The translations under genes were made by a program, and so were the position numbers. Of a stretch of 64,000 nucleotides of DNA, positions 42,732-50,319 are shown piece after piece (positions within the stretch are counted from its first letter, which is position 1; the number at the start of each line of letters is the position of its first letter). This stretch comes from Mitsuaria sp. PDC51 (GTDB taxonomy: Bacteria; Pseudomonadota; Gammaproteobacteria; Burkholderiales; Burkholderiaceae_C): the NCBI RefSeq assembly GCF_900113225.1, contig NZ_FOZE01000002.1, positions 186,001 to 250,000 on the forward strand. The letters are read 5' to 3'. The notes under the pieces are model-generated. The model made no database searches, was not told the DNA's origin, and saw only the letters and a program-made list of their open reading frames with translations.

Positions 42732-44239
42732 AGCCCCGCCCTTTCGATCAGCGCGGCCCGCGCGGCCTGCACATCGGAGAACGCGCGGCGCTCGCCGTGG
42801 ATCTCCTGGTAGTCCTCGTGGCCCTTGCCGGCGATCAGCACGACGTCGCGCGCGCCCGCCTGGTCCACCGCGCGCGCGATCGCCACGGCGCGGTCCGCGA
42901 TCACCTCGCGCGCCGCATCCGCCGGCAGGCCGGCCTCGATGTCGGCCAGGATCTTCAGCGGATCCTCGGTGCGCGGGTTGTCGCTGGTCAGCACGACCTG
43001 CGCCGCCAGCTTCGCCGCGATCGCGCCCATCAGCGGACGCTTGCCCGGATCGCGGTCACCGCCGCAGCCGAAGACCACGCGTAGCTCGCCGCCGCGCGCC
43101 GCGGCCAGCGGCTGCAGCGCGCCCAGCGCCTTCTCGAGCGCGTCCGGCGTGTGGGCGTAGTCGACCACCACCTGCGGCAGCTCGCGGCCGCTGCCCACCC
43201 GCTGCATGCGGCCCGGCACCGGCGTGACCAGCGCCGCCACGCGGGCGATGTCGTCCAGGCCGTGGCCCAGTGCGCGCAGGCCGGCGATGACGCCCAGCAG
43301 GTTGGACACGTTGTAGTCGCCGATCAGGCCGGTCTGCACCGGCACCGACGCGGCGCCCTCGCGCAGCGTGAAGGCCAGCCCGTGCGCGTCATGGCGCAGC
43401 TCGGTGGCGCTCAGGCGCGCGTCGGCGCGGTCCAGGCCGTAGGTCCAGACATCCAGCCGGCCCGCGGCGCCCAGTTCGGCCGCCAGTTCGGCGCCCTTGG
43501 GATCGTCCAGGTTCAGCACCGCGGCCTTCAGGCCCTCCCACGCGAAGAGCTTGCGCTTGGCCGCCCAGTAGGCCTCCATGCCGCCGTGGTAGTCCAGGTG
43601 GTCCTGCGTGAAGTTGGTGAACAGCGCGACCTGGATGTAGGTGCCGGTCAGCCGGTGTTCCTCGATGCCGATCGACGAGGCCTCGATCGCGCAGGCGCCG
43701 AAGCCATCGTCGGCCATGCGCTTGAAGGCTTCCTGCAGCCGCACCGGATCGGGCGTGGTCAGGCCGGTGGCCTCGATCGAGGCGTTCGTCGTCGCGCCCG
43801 GCACCGGCGGCTGACCCACGCCCAGCGTGCCGATCACGCCGCAGCGCGCGCCCAGCAGCGTCAGCGCCTGCGCGATCCACCAGGCGCTGGAGGTCTTGCC
43901 ATTGGTGCCGGTCACGGCCAGCACGCTCAGCCGCTGGCTGGGCTCGCCGTAGAAGGCCGAGGCGATGCGGCCGCAGTTGGCCTTGAGGTCGGGCAGCGAC
44001 GCGATGCGTGCGTCGGTGAAACCGTACTCGGCCGCGCCCGCATGCTCGACCAGCGCGGTCGCCGCGCCCGCGGCCAGCGCGCCGGCGACGAACTGGCGGG
44101 CGTCCTTCGCGTAGCCGGGCCAGGCGATGAACGCGTCGCCGGCGCCGACGGCGCGGCTGTCCGTGCGCAGCTGGCCGCTGGGCGTCCATTCCAGGAGCCA
44201 GCGGGCGGCGGCTTCAGGGGATTTCAGGTGCATCAACAT
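42728..44239 (-). CDS. murE: UDP-MurNAc-L-Ala-D-Glu--meso-diaminopimelate ligase
   Basis: 503 residues. It adds the third stem residue. 'RTDSRAVGAGDAFIAWPGYAKDARQF' is the N-terminal domain, 'GTNGKTSSAWWIAQAL' (111-126) the P-loop, and 'QDHLDYHGGMEAYWAAKRKLF' the metal site. In the C-terminal domain 'SDNPRTEDP' contains the DNPR motif that selects meso-diaminopimelate over lysine, as expected for a Gram-negative. 'VDYAHTPDALEKAL' and 'LIAGKGHEDYQ' are also conserved. It begins 13 bases after ftsI; an ATG two codons downstream (44233) is an alternative. Confidence 0.98.
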   Translation of the reverse strand: MLMHLKSPEAAARWLLEWTPSGQLRTDSRAVGAGDAFIAWPGYAKDARQFVAGALAAGAATALVEHAGAAEYGFTDARIASLPDLKANCGRIASAFYGEPSQRLSVLAVTGTNGKTSSAWWIAQALTLLGARCGVIGTLGVGQPPVPGATTNASIEATGLTTPDPVRLQEAFKRMADDGFGACAIEASSIGIEEHRLTGTYIQVALFTNFTQDHLDYHGGMEAYWAAKRKLFAWEGLKAAVLNLDDPKGAELAAELGAAGRLDVWTYGLDRADARLSATELRHDAHGLAFTLREGAASVPVQTGLIGDYNVSNLLGVIAGLRALGHGLDDIARVAALVTPVPGRMQRVGSGRELPQVVVDYAHTPDALEKALGALQPLAAARGGELRVVFGCGGDRDPGKRPLMGAIAAKLAAQVVLTSDNPRTEDPLKILADIEAGLPADAAREVIADRAVAIARAVDQAGARDVVLIAGKGHEDYQEIHGERRAFSDVQAARAALIERAGL

Positions 44240-44252
44240 GGTTCGTGCCCGC

Positions 44253-46061
44253 TCAGAAACTCTCGTCGACGGCTTGCAGCCGTTGCTGCGCCACGATCTG
44301 CGGCTTGACGTCCAGGTCGGGCGGCTCGCCCAGCAGGCGCAGCGTCTGGGCCACCACCTGGCTGAACACCGGTCCGGCGACGGCGCCGCCGAAGTACTGG
44401 CCGTTCTTCGGCTCGTCGACCATCACCGCCACGATGATGCGCGGCTTGGAAATCGGTGCGATGCCCACGAACCAGGAACGGTATTTGTGGCTCGCATAGC
44501 CCTTGCCTTCCTGCTTGTGGGCGGTGCCGGACTTGCCGCCGACGCTGTAGCCCTGGACCATCGCCTGCGGCGCGGTGCCGCCTGGGCCGGCCGCCATCTG
44601 CAGCATGCCGCGGATGTCCGCGGCGACCTTGGGGCTGAAGACCTTGATGCCCACCACCGGCTGGTCCGCCGGATGCTTGGTCATCGTGATCGGGATGATG
44701 TCGCCGTCGCGGGCGAAGACGGTATAGGCGCGCGCCAGCTGCAGCAGCGAGGCCGACAGGCCGTAGCCGTAGCTCATCGTCGCCTGCTCGATCGGACGCC
44801 AGCTCTTCCACGGCCGCAGCTTGCCGGTCACCGCGCCGGGGAAATCGATCTGCGGGCGCTGGCCCAGGCCGATCGCGGTGAACATCTCGTGCATCTCGCG
44901 CGGCTGCATCATCAGCGCCAGCCGCGCCGCGCCGATGTTGCTGGACTTCTGGATCACCTGCTGCACGGTCAGGTCGCCGTGCGGGTGCGCGTCGGTGGGC
45001 GACCAGCCGGAGATGACCACGCTGCGCGGGCCGGTGCTCAGCAGCGTGTCGGGACGCACGCGGCCGGTCTCCAGCGCCAGGCCGGCGGTGAACGGCTTCA
45101 TCGTCGAGCCGGGCTCGAAGACGTCGGTCAGCGCGCGGTTGCGCAGTTGCTCGCCGGACAGATTCTGGCGGTGGCCAGGGTCGTAGCTGGGGTAGTTGGC
45201 CAGCGCGAGGATCTCGCCGGTATGCACGTCCAGCACCACCACCGAGCCGGCCTTGGCCTTGTTCTCGGCCACCGCGTCGCGCACGCGCTGGTAGGCGAAG
45301 AACTGCACCTTGGCGTCGATCGACAGCTCGATGTCCTTGCCGTTGGTCTCGGGCACGCGCTCGCCGATGTCCTCGACGACGCGCCCCAGCCGGTCGCGCA
45401 CGACCGAGCGCGAGCCGTCGCGCCCCTGCAGGTCCTTCTGGAAGGCCAGCTCGATGCCCTCCTGGCCCTTTTCCTCGATGTTGGTGAAGCCGACGATGTG
45501 CGCGGCGGCCTCGCCCTCGGGGTACTGGCGCTTGTACTCGCGGTCCTGGAACACGCCCTTGAGGCCGAGCTCCTTGATCTTGCGCGCGGTCTCGTCGTCG
45601 GCCTGGCGACGCAGGAAGACGAAGCGGCTGTTCGGATCCAGCCGCTTGTCGAGCTCGGCGCGCGACATGTCCAGGATCTTGGCGAGCTGGCGGCGCTTCT
45701 CGGGATCGGTATCGACCTCCTTGGGAAAGGCCCAGATCGACGGCACCGCGACGCTGGCGGCGAGCACCTGCCCGCTGCGGTCGCTGATCTTGCCGCGGCT
45801 GGCCGGCAGCTCCATCTTGTGGGCGTAGCGGGCCTCGCCCTGGCGCTGGAAGAAGTCCTCGCCGATCAGCTGGATGTAGGCGGCGCGCGCCAGCAAGCCG
45901 GTGAATGCCAGGCCCACCAGCGCGACCAGGAAGCGCGAGCGCCACGGCGGCGTCTTGGACGCCAGCAGCGGGCTGCTGGAATAGCTGACGCCGCGCGTGG
46001 GCGCGTTGCGGGCCGCGCCGCGCGCGCCCTGGCCGAGCTTCTTGCCAAGTCTGCCGATCAC
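44253..46061 (-). CDS. ftsI: Septal peptidoglycan transpeptidase FtsI (PBP3)
   Basis: 602 residues. A cytoplasmic tail, one membrane anchor (about 43-63), the non-catalytic dimerisation domain with 'ASRGKISDRSGQVLA', and the transpeptidase domain. The active-site Ser319 lies in 'EPGSTMKPF', the second motif is SSN at 373-375, and the third is KSGT at 510-513. It cross-links septal peptidoglycan with FtsW. The start overlaps ftsL by 4 bases. Confidence 0.98.
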   Translation of the reverse strand: MIGRLGKKLGQGARGAARNAPTRGVSYSSSPLLASKTPPWRSRFLVALVGLAFTGLLARAAYIQLIGEDFFQRQGEARYAHKMELPASRGKISDRSGQVLAASVAVPSIWAFPKEVDTDPEKRRQLAKILDMSRAELDKRLDPNSRFVFLRRQADDETARKIKELGLKGVFQDREYKRQYPEGEAAAHIVGFTNIEEKGQEGIELAFQKDLQGRDGSRSVVRDRLGRVVEDIGERVPETNGKDIELSIDAKVQFFAYQRVRDAVAENKAKAGSVVVLDVHTGEILALANYPSYDPGHRQNLSGEQLRNRALTDVFEPGSTMKPFTAGLALETGRVRPDTLLSTGPRSVVISGWSPTDAHPHGDLTVQQVIQKSSNIGAARLALMMQPREMHEMFTAIGLGQRPQIDFPGAVTGKLRPWKSWRPIEQATMSYGYGLSASLLQLARAYTVFARDGDIIPITMTKHPADQPVVGIKVFSPKVAADIRGMLQMAAGPGGTAPQAMVQGYSVGGKSGTAHKQEGKGYASHKYRSWFVGIAPISKPRIIVAVMVDEPKNGQYFGGAVAGPVFSQVVAQTLRLLGEPPDLDVKPQIVAQQRLQAVDESF

Positions 46062-46378
46062 CGCGCCGCTCCCTGCGGGGCACGCATGCCGCGCACACCG
46101 CTGGCTTCGATCGCCGGCGCGTCCGGATTGAAGGTGATCGCGGGCGAGATGGGCCGCATCTTCAGCCGCTCCCGCGCGACCTGCTCCACGCGCAGGTTGG
46201 TCGCCTGCGCCTGGCGGTCGGCCATCAGCTTCTGGTAGTCGGCCTCCAGCCGGCGGCCCTCGGTCTGCGCGCGGTCCAGTTCGGTGAACAGCCGGCGCGA
46301 CTCGTAGGCGCTGCGCACCATGTAGATGCCGGAGACCATCACCGCGACGAGCAGCAGCAGGTTCAGGCGGCCGATCAT
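46058..46378 (-). CDS. ftsL: Cell division protein FtsL
   Basis: 106 residues. One membrane helix near the N-terminus (about 4-22, '[17 protein letters not shown]'), then a periplasmic coiled coil containing '[42 protein letters not shown]', the FtsL pattern, ending in '[13 protein letters not shown]'. It forms the FtsQLB complex that activates FtsWI. ATGA overlaps with rsmH upstream and ftsI downstream. Confidence 0.92.
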   Translation of the reverse strand: MIGRLNLLLLVAVMVSGIYMVRSAYESRRLFTELDRAQTEGRRLEADYQKLMADRQAQATNLRVEQVARERLKMRPISPAITFNPDAPAIEASGVRGMRAPQGAAR

Positions 46379-47382
46379 CGACGGCCTCCCTTCTTCTGCT
46401 TGCCGGTGGACTCGGGCACCGGCGCCGGGATCGGCGCCTCGGTGCGCTCGGCCACGCGCAGGATCGCGGAGCGCGCGCGCGGGTTGCCCTGCACCTCGGC
46501 CTCGCTGGGCATGACGCGGGCGATGGCGCGCAGCGGTTGCGGCCTGGGTGCGGCGAAGGGGGCGCGGCGGTCGAACTCCTCCTTGCTGTGCGAGGCGATG
46601 AAGTTCTTGACGATGCGGTCTTCCAGCGAGTGGAAGCTGATCACCGCCAGCCGGCCGCCCGGCTTGAGCCGCGCGAGCGCCGCGTTCAATCCCTGCTGCA
46701 GTTCCTCAAGCTCGGCGTTGACGAATATCCGTAGAGCCTGAAATGTGCGCGTTGAAGGGTCCTTGCCCGGCTCGCGGGTTTTGACCGCACCAGCCACGAC
46801 TTGGGAAAGCTCGGCGGTTGTCCGGACAGGACGCCCGCCTTCCCGGCGAGCCACAAGCGCCTTTGCAATCGGGAGAGCAAACCGTTCTTCGCCATAGTCG
46901 CGGATCACCTGTGCGAGTTGGGACACCTCCGCCCGGGCGATGAAGTCCGCGGCGCTTTCGCCCCGCGTCGTGTCCATGCGCATGTCGAGGGGGCCGTCGA
47001 AGCGGAAGCTGAAGCCGCGCTCCGGGTTGTCGATCTGCGGGCTGGAGACGCCCAGGTCCAGCAGGATGCCGTCGACCAGGCCGACGCCCAGCGCGTCGAG
47101 TTGCGCGGCCATGTCGGCGAACGCGCTGTGGCAAATGTGGAAACGCGGGTCGTCGACCCGCGTTGGTCCGGAGGTCGCGGCCGCGACCGCCTCGGGGTCG
47201 CGGTCGATCGCGATCAGGCGCCCCTCCTCCCCGAGCCGCGACAGCAGCAGCCGCGAATGGCCGCCCCGACCGAAGGTGCCGTCGACGTAGATGCCAGCGG
47301 GGGTCGTGAACGCGCCATCGACCGTCTCGTGCAGCAGCACGGTCGTGTGGGTGAAGGCGGCGGGGGTGGACTGCTCGCTCAT
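46375..47382 (-). CDS. rsmH: 16S rRNA (cytosine-1402-N4)-methyltransferase
   Basis: 335 residues. It methylates C1402 in the ribosomal P site using SAM. '[14 protein letters not shown]' and '[20 protein letters not shown]' (SAM motif), '[11 protein letters not shown]', '[34 protein letters not shown]', '[15 protein letters not shown]', '[15 protein letters not shown]' and '[23 protein letters not shown]' are all present. ATG at 47382 is the family start; the frame is open further upstream. A stretch of roughly 46700-46930 has clearly lower GC at third positions than the rest of the gene. Confidence 0.97.
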   Translation of the reverse strand: MSEQSTPAAFTHTTVLLHETVDGAFTTPAGIYVDGTFGRGGHSRLLLSRLGEEGRLIAIDRDPEAVAAATSGPTRVDDPRFHICHSAFADMAAQLDALGVGLVDGILLDLGVSSPQIDNPERGFSFRFDGPLDMRMDTTRGESAADFIARAEVSQLAQVIRDYGEERFALPIAKALVARREGGRPVRTTAELSQVVAGAVKTREPGKDPSTRTFQALRIFVNAELEELQQGLNAALARLKPGGRLAVISFHSLEDRIVKNFIASHSKEEFDRRAPFAAPRPQPLRAIARVMPSEAEVQGNPRARSAILRVAERTEAPIPAPVPESTGKQKKGGRR

Positions 47383-47387
47383 GAGGC

Positions 47388-47816
47388 TCAGAAGCTGAAG
47401 TCCTGGAGCACGGCCGGCATCTCGGACTGCATGATGGCGGCCTCGTGCGCGGCATAGGCCTGGGCATCCCAGAGCTCGAAGTGGCTGCCCATGCCCAGCA
47501 GCATGGTGTCCTTCTGCAGGCCGGCCGAGGCGCGCAGTTCCGGCGCGATCAGCACGCGGGCGGCGGCATCGATCTCGACATCCTGCGCGTTGCCGAGGAA
47601 GACGCGCTTCCAGCCGGCGGCGGACATCGGCAGCGCGGCGACCTTGTCGCGGAACTGCTCCCAGGCGGGACGGGGGAAGACCATGAGGCAGCCTTCCGGG
47701 TGCTTGGTCAGCGTCAGCTGGCCGCCGCATAGCGCCTGCAGGACCTCGCGGTGCCGCGCAGGGACGGTCAAGCGCCCCTTGGCGTCCAACGCCAAGGCAC
47801 TCGCCCCCTGAAACAC
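47388..47816 (-). CDS. mraZ: MraZ, repressor and first gene of the dcw cluster
   Basis: 142 residues. It has two MraZ/AbrB-like repeats: '[25 protein letters not shown]' and '[25 protein letters not shown]', each with the conserved D-x-x-x-R. MraZ binds direct TGGGN repeats in its own leader and represses the cluster. I chose GTG at 47816 because the protein then starts at the conserved 'FQGA' block. A longer frame from 47885 would begin inside the promoter. It is followed by rsmH after 5 bases. Confidence 0.95.
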   Translation of the reverse strand: MFQGASALALDAKGRLTVPARHREVLQALCGGQLTLTKHPEGCLMVFPRPAWEQFRDKVAALPMSAAGWKRVFLGNAQDVEIDAAARVLIAPELRASAGLQKDTMLLGMGSHFELWDAQAYAAHEAAIMQSEMPAVLQDFSF

Positions 47817-47822
47817 GACATT

Positions 47823-47858
47823 CGCCACTTTGCCCCACCGAATTGCACTTTCTCCCAC
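47823..47858 (-). promoter_or_regulatory. MraZ operator: four direct repeats spaced by 10 bp
   Basis: On the minus strand GTGGGA, GTGCAA, GTGGGG and GTGGCG occur at exactly 10-bp steps (plus-strand intervals 47853-47858, 47843-47848, 47833-47838, 47823-47828). Known MraZ sites are TGGGN direct repeats with 5-base spacers. The first repeat overlaps the -10 box and the last ends just before the mraZ start, which fits autorepression. Two repeats are perfect and two are degenerate. Confidence 0.8.
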
Positions 47859-47885
47859 TTTAATGGCGAGACCGGCTCCGGTCAA
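47857..47885 (-). promoter_or_regulatory. Sigma-70 promoter of the dcw cluster (Pmra)
   Basis: On the minus strand: TTGACC (47885-47880), a 17-base spacer, then TAAAGT (47862-47857). A/T-rich sequence directly upstream of the -35 looks like an UP element. The -10 overlaps the first MraZ box. The expected leader is about 35 bases. Confidence 0.75.
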
Positions 47886-48140
47886 GGAAATTTGGCGTTT
47901 TTCCCAATCAAATCAATTACTTAGCCAGTATTCTCACGCCATTGCGCAAAATAAAAGTCGTTCTAAATGAAGGACTTAACAAACGGTGTGGAAGTGATGG
48001 ATCAACTGAAATCGGCGGTCGTACCCGCTTGAAACCGCGGCCGCCGGCATCGTCGCGGCAAGGCGCTGGCTCCCCCGGTCGGTGGGAAATCGGGGCAGCC
48101 CCGCCGTCCGGCGGCCGCCGGAAGGGGACAAAGTGGGAGA
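47886..48140. other. Gene-free, AT-rich upstream region of mraZ
   Basis: The 60-100 bases next to the mraZ promoter are among the most AT-rich in the window. The rest is ordinary GC. I see no ORF, RNA gene or repeat here beyond the possible UP element. Confidence 0.4.
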
Positions 48141-48170
48141 AAGGAAAAAGCCCGGCACTGGCCGGGCTTT
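48141..48170 (-). terminator. Intrinsic terminator of the metallo-hydrolase gene
   Basis: AAAGCCCGGC - loop - GCCGGGCTTT, a perfect 10-bp stem. Read on the minus strand it is followed by TTCC after a run of T in the stem end (GGGCTTTTTCC). It serves the gene ending at 48202. Confidence 0.82.
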
Positions 48171-48201
48171 CGTTCAGTCGGAGCGCGCCGCAGCGCTGGG
48201 A

Positions 48202-49422
48202 TCACGGCATCGCCGAAGACGCGGCGGGGGACGGGGTGGCAGCGGTCGCGTCGACCACGCTGCCCTGCCACCAGGCCGGCGTCGACCCCGGCTGCTCGAT
48301 CGCCAGCGGCGCGCCGATCACCGGCGTCACCAGCTCCACCTTGCGCAGCCGCGCCAACGCGCTGATGCGCTCGAACGGGTCCTGCCAGCGGTGCATCGCC
48401 AGGTCGAAGGTGCCGTTGTGGATGGGCAGCAGCCGCTGCCCCTTCAGATCGATGTGCGCCTGCATCGTCTGCTCCGGCTGCATGTGCACGTAGGGCCAGC
48501 GCGGGTCGTAGGCGCCAGTCTCCATCAGGGTCAGGTCGAACGGGCCGAAACGCTCGCCGATCGCCTTGAAGCCGTCGAAGTAGCCCGTGTCGCCGCTGAA
48601 GAACACCCGCAGGTCGCCGTCGATCAGCACCCACGAGGCCCACAGCGTCGAGTTGCGGTCGCTCAGCCCCCGGCCGGAGAAGTGCTGCGCCGGGGTGGCC
48701 GTCAGCTGCACGCCGGCGATCGACGTCCCCTGCCACCAATCGAACTGCTGCACCTTGGCCGCGGGCACACCCCAGTCGATCAGGCGCTGTCCCACGCCCA
48801 GCGGCGTCAGGAAGCGGCGGACCTTGGGCGCCAGCGCCAGCACGGTGTCGTGGTCGAGGTGGTCGTAATGGTCGTGCGAGAGGATCACCGCCTCGATCTC
48901 GGGCAACTCGTCGAGCGCGATCGGCGGCGCGTGGAAGCGCTTCGGCCCCATCCACGAGAACGGCGACGCGCGTTCCGAGAAGACCGGGTCGGTGAGCCAG
49001 AAGCGGCCGCGCAGCTTCAGCAGCACCGTCGAGTGGCCCAGGCGGAACAGCGTCCGGTCGGGCGCGGCCAGCAGCTGGTCCTTGGTCAGCGCCTGCACCT
49101 CGATCGGCCGGTCCGGCACGGTGCCGGCGGGCTTGTGGAACATGAAGTCCCAGAAGATCCCGACCGTCTTCCAGAAGCCCTGCTCGGGCTCGACCGCCGG
49201 ATTGCGGAACCGGCCCTCCGCCCATTGGGGTGACTGCTCGCGGGAGGGCTGCCCCCCCTCCGGCGCGGGGGTGGACGGCCCGTTCGAGGGCACCGGGGTG
49301 GGCGAGGACATCACACGGGAAGCGGTCATGGCGAGGGCTCCAACAATCAGGACGGCGACGACGCCGCTCAGCGCGGTGAGCGACAGCGGCAGCAGCGAAC
49401 GGAGGACGGGGGTCAGGCTCAT
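48202..49422 (-). CDS. Membrane-anchored metallo-beta-lactamase-fold hydrolase (NAPE-PLD/UlaG-like)
   Basis: 406 residues. An N-terminal membrane helix (about 10-35) and Pro/Ser linker precede the hydrolase domain. The metal motif is 'SHDHYDHLD' (HxHxDH at 183-188), with 'GHSTVLLKL' before it and 'FSGDTGYFDGF', 'GAYDPRW' and 'LPIHNGTFDLA' after it. These match the NAPE-phospholipase-D-like branch. It probably acts on a phosphodiester or similar bond at the periplasmic face. A TetR-family gene starts divergently with a palindromic operator in between, so it is likely under that repressor. Confidence 0.82.
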   Translation of the reverse strand: MSLTPVLRSLLPLSLTALSGVVAVLIVGALAMTASRVMSSPTPVPSNGPSTPAPEGGQPSREQSPQWAEGRFRNPAVEPEQGFWKTVGIFWDFMFHKPAGTVPDRPIEVQALTKDQLLAAPDRTLFRLGHSTVLLKLRGRFWLTDPVFSERASPFSWMGPKRFHAPPIALDELPEIEAVILSHDHYDHLDHDTVLALAPKVRRFLTPLGVGQRLIDWGVPAAKVQQFDWWQGTSIAGVQLTATPAQHFSGRGLSDRNSTLWASWVLIDGDLRVFFSGDTGYFDGFKAIGERFGPFDLTLMETGAYDPRWPYVHMQPEQTMQAHIDLKGQRLLPIHNGTFDLAMHRWQDPFERISALARLRKVELVTPVIGAPLAIEQPGSTPAWWQGSVVDATAATPSPAASSAMP

Positions 49423-49433
49423 CTGAAACTTGC

Positions 49434-49448
49434 ACTACACAGTGTAGT
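49434..49448. promoter_or_regulatory. Palindromic operator between the metallo-hydrolase and tetR genes
   Basis: ACTACAC-A-GTGTAGT is a perfect 7-bp inverted repeat with one central base, 12 bases from the metallo-hydrolase start. Further GTGTA half-sites occur at about 49457 and 49492 towards the tetR start. This is the expected layout for autoregulation by the divergent TetR protein. Confidence 0.7.
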
Positions 49449-49508
49449 TTTGGCGAGTGTAGGCAGGCGGGCCGGAAAAGTAAACTCCCCGGTGTAAGAT
49501 TGCGCCCC

Positions 49509-50201
49509 ATGACTGCCGACGCCCCTCTCCCCGCTCCCAGCCCTGCCGTCGAGCCGCCTGCCGACGAGGCGGTGGGCGGCGACGCCGAGCGGATGCGCCT
49601 GACAGACCGCAAGCGCCAGGCGATCGTGGACGCGGCGATCGCGGAGTTCCGCGAGCATGGCTTCGAGGTCGCGAACATGGACCGCATCGCAGGCCGGGCG
49701 CAGGTGTCCAAGCGCACCGTCTACAACCACTTCAGCGGCAAGGACGCGCTGTTCGACGCGATCCTGGAGCGCCTCTGGGCCGCGACGGAGGCGCAGGTGA
49801 CGCTGGCCTACCGTGCCGACCGCCCGCTGCGCGAGCAGTTGCTGATGCTCATCGACCAGAAGCTGGCGATGAGCGGCGACCCGCAGTTCCTCGACCTGGC
49901 GCGGGTGCTGATCGCCGAGGCGATCCACGCGCCGCAGCGGGCGCGGGACATGTTGGGCCGGCTGGGGGGACGCGAAGAGGGATTGACCGTGTGGATCCGT
50001 GCGGCGATGGCCGACGGGCGCTTGAAGGCCGGCGACGCGGCTTTCGCAGCGGCGCAGCTGCAGGCGCTGGTCAAGGGCTTCGCGTTCTGGCCGCAGATCA
50101 CCATGGGGCAGCTCCCGTTGGACGCGGCGCAGCAGCGTCAGGTCGCGGATTCGGCGGCTGACATGTTCCTGTGCTTCTACGCGGTGGAAGCGGGGGGCTG
50201 A
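49509..50201 (+). CDS. TetR/AcrR-family transcriptional regulator
   Basis: 230 residues. The helix-turn-helix domain is 'RQAIVDAAIAEFREHGFEVANMDRIAGRAQVSKRTVYNHFSGKDALFDAI' (about 35-85), a clear TetR_N. The C-terminal ligand domain resembles the AefR-like/TetR_C group ('ARVLIAEAIHAPQRARDMLGR', 'AAQLQALVKGFAFWPQI'). The first 30 residues are a Pro/Ala extension. No strong ribosome site precedes ATG at 49509, so the exact start is less certain. It probably represses itself and the divergent metallo-hydrolase through the palindrome at 49434-49448. Confidence 0.88.
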   Translation: MTADAPLPAPSPAVEPPADEAVGGDAERMRLTDRKRQAIVDAAIAEFREHGFEVANMDRIAGRAQVSKRTVYNHFSGKDALFDAILERLWAATEAQVTLAYRADRPLREQLLMLIDQKLAMSGDPQFLDLARVLIAEAIHAPQRARDMLGRLGGREEGLTVWIRAAMADGRLKAGDAAFAAAQLQALVKGFAFWPQITMGQLPLDAAQQRQVADSAADMFLCFYAVEAGG

Positions 50202-50246
50202 AGTTCCCCCCTCTTGGGCGTTCGCCGGGGAGACCCCTCACCCCTA

Positions 50247-50273
50247 CCCTCTCCCCGCCCGGCGGGGAGAGGG
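50247..50273. repeat. REP-like palindrome CCCTCTCCCCGCC/GGCGGGGAGAGGG
   Basis: A perfect 13-bp inverted repeat with a single-base centre, flanked by CCCCTCACCCCTA. Sequences of this type recur as dispersed palindromes in many proteobacterial genomes. It lies between convergent genes and could also slow transcription. Confidence 0.6.
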
Positions 50274-50319
50274 AGTTCCTCGAAGGGGGCTGGGCTTGTG
50301 GGCGACGCTGGCGGGCGGG

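Noticed and set aside
47817-47885. Longer MraZ starting at 47885
   Set aside because: That start would lie inside the promoter and operator; the conserved protein begins at GTG 47816.
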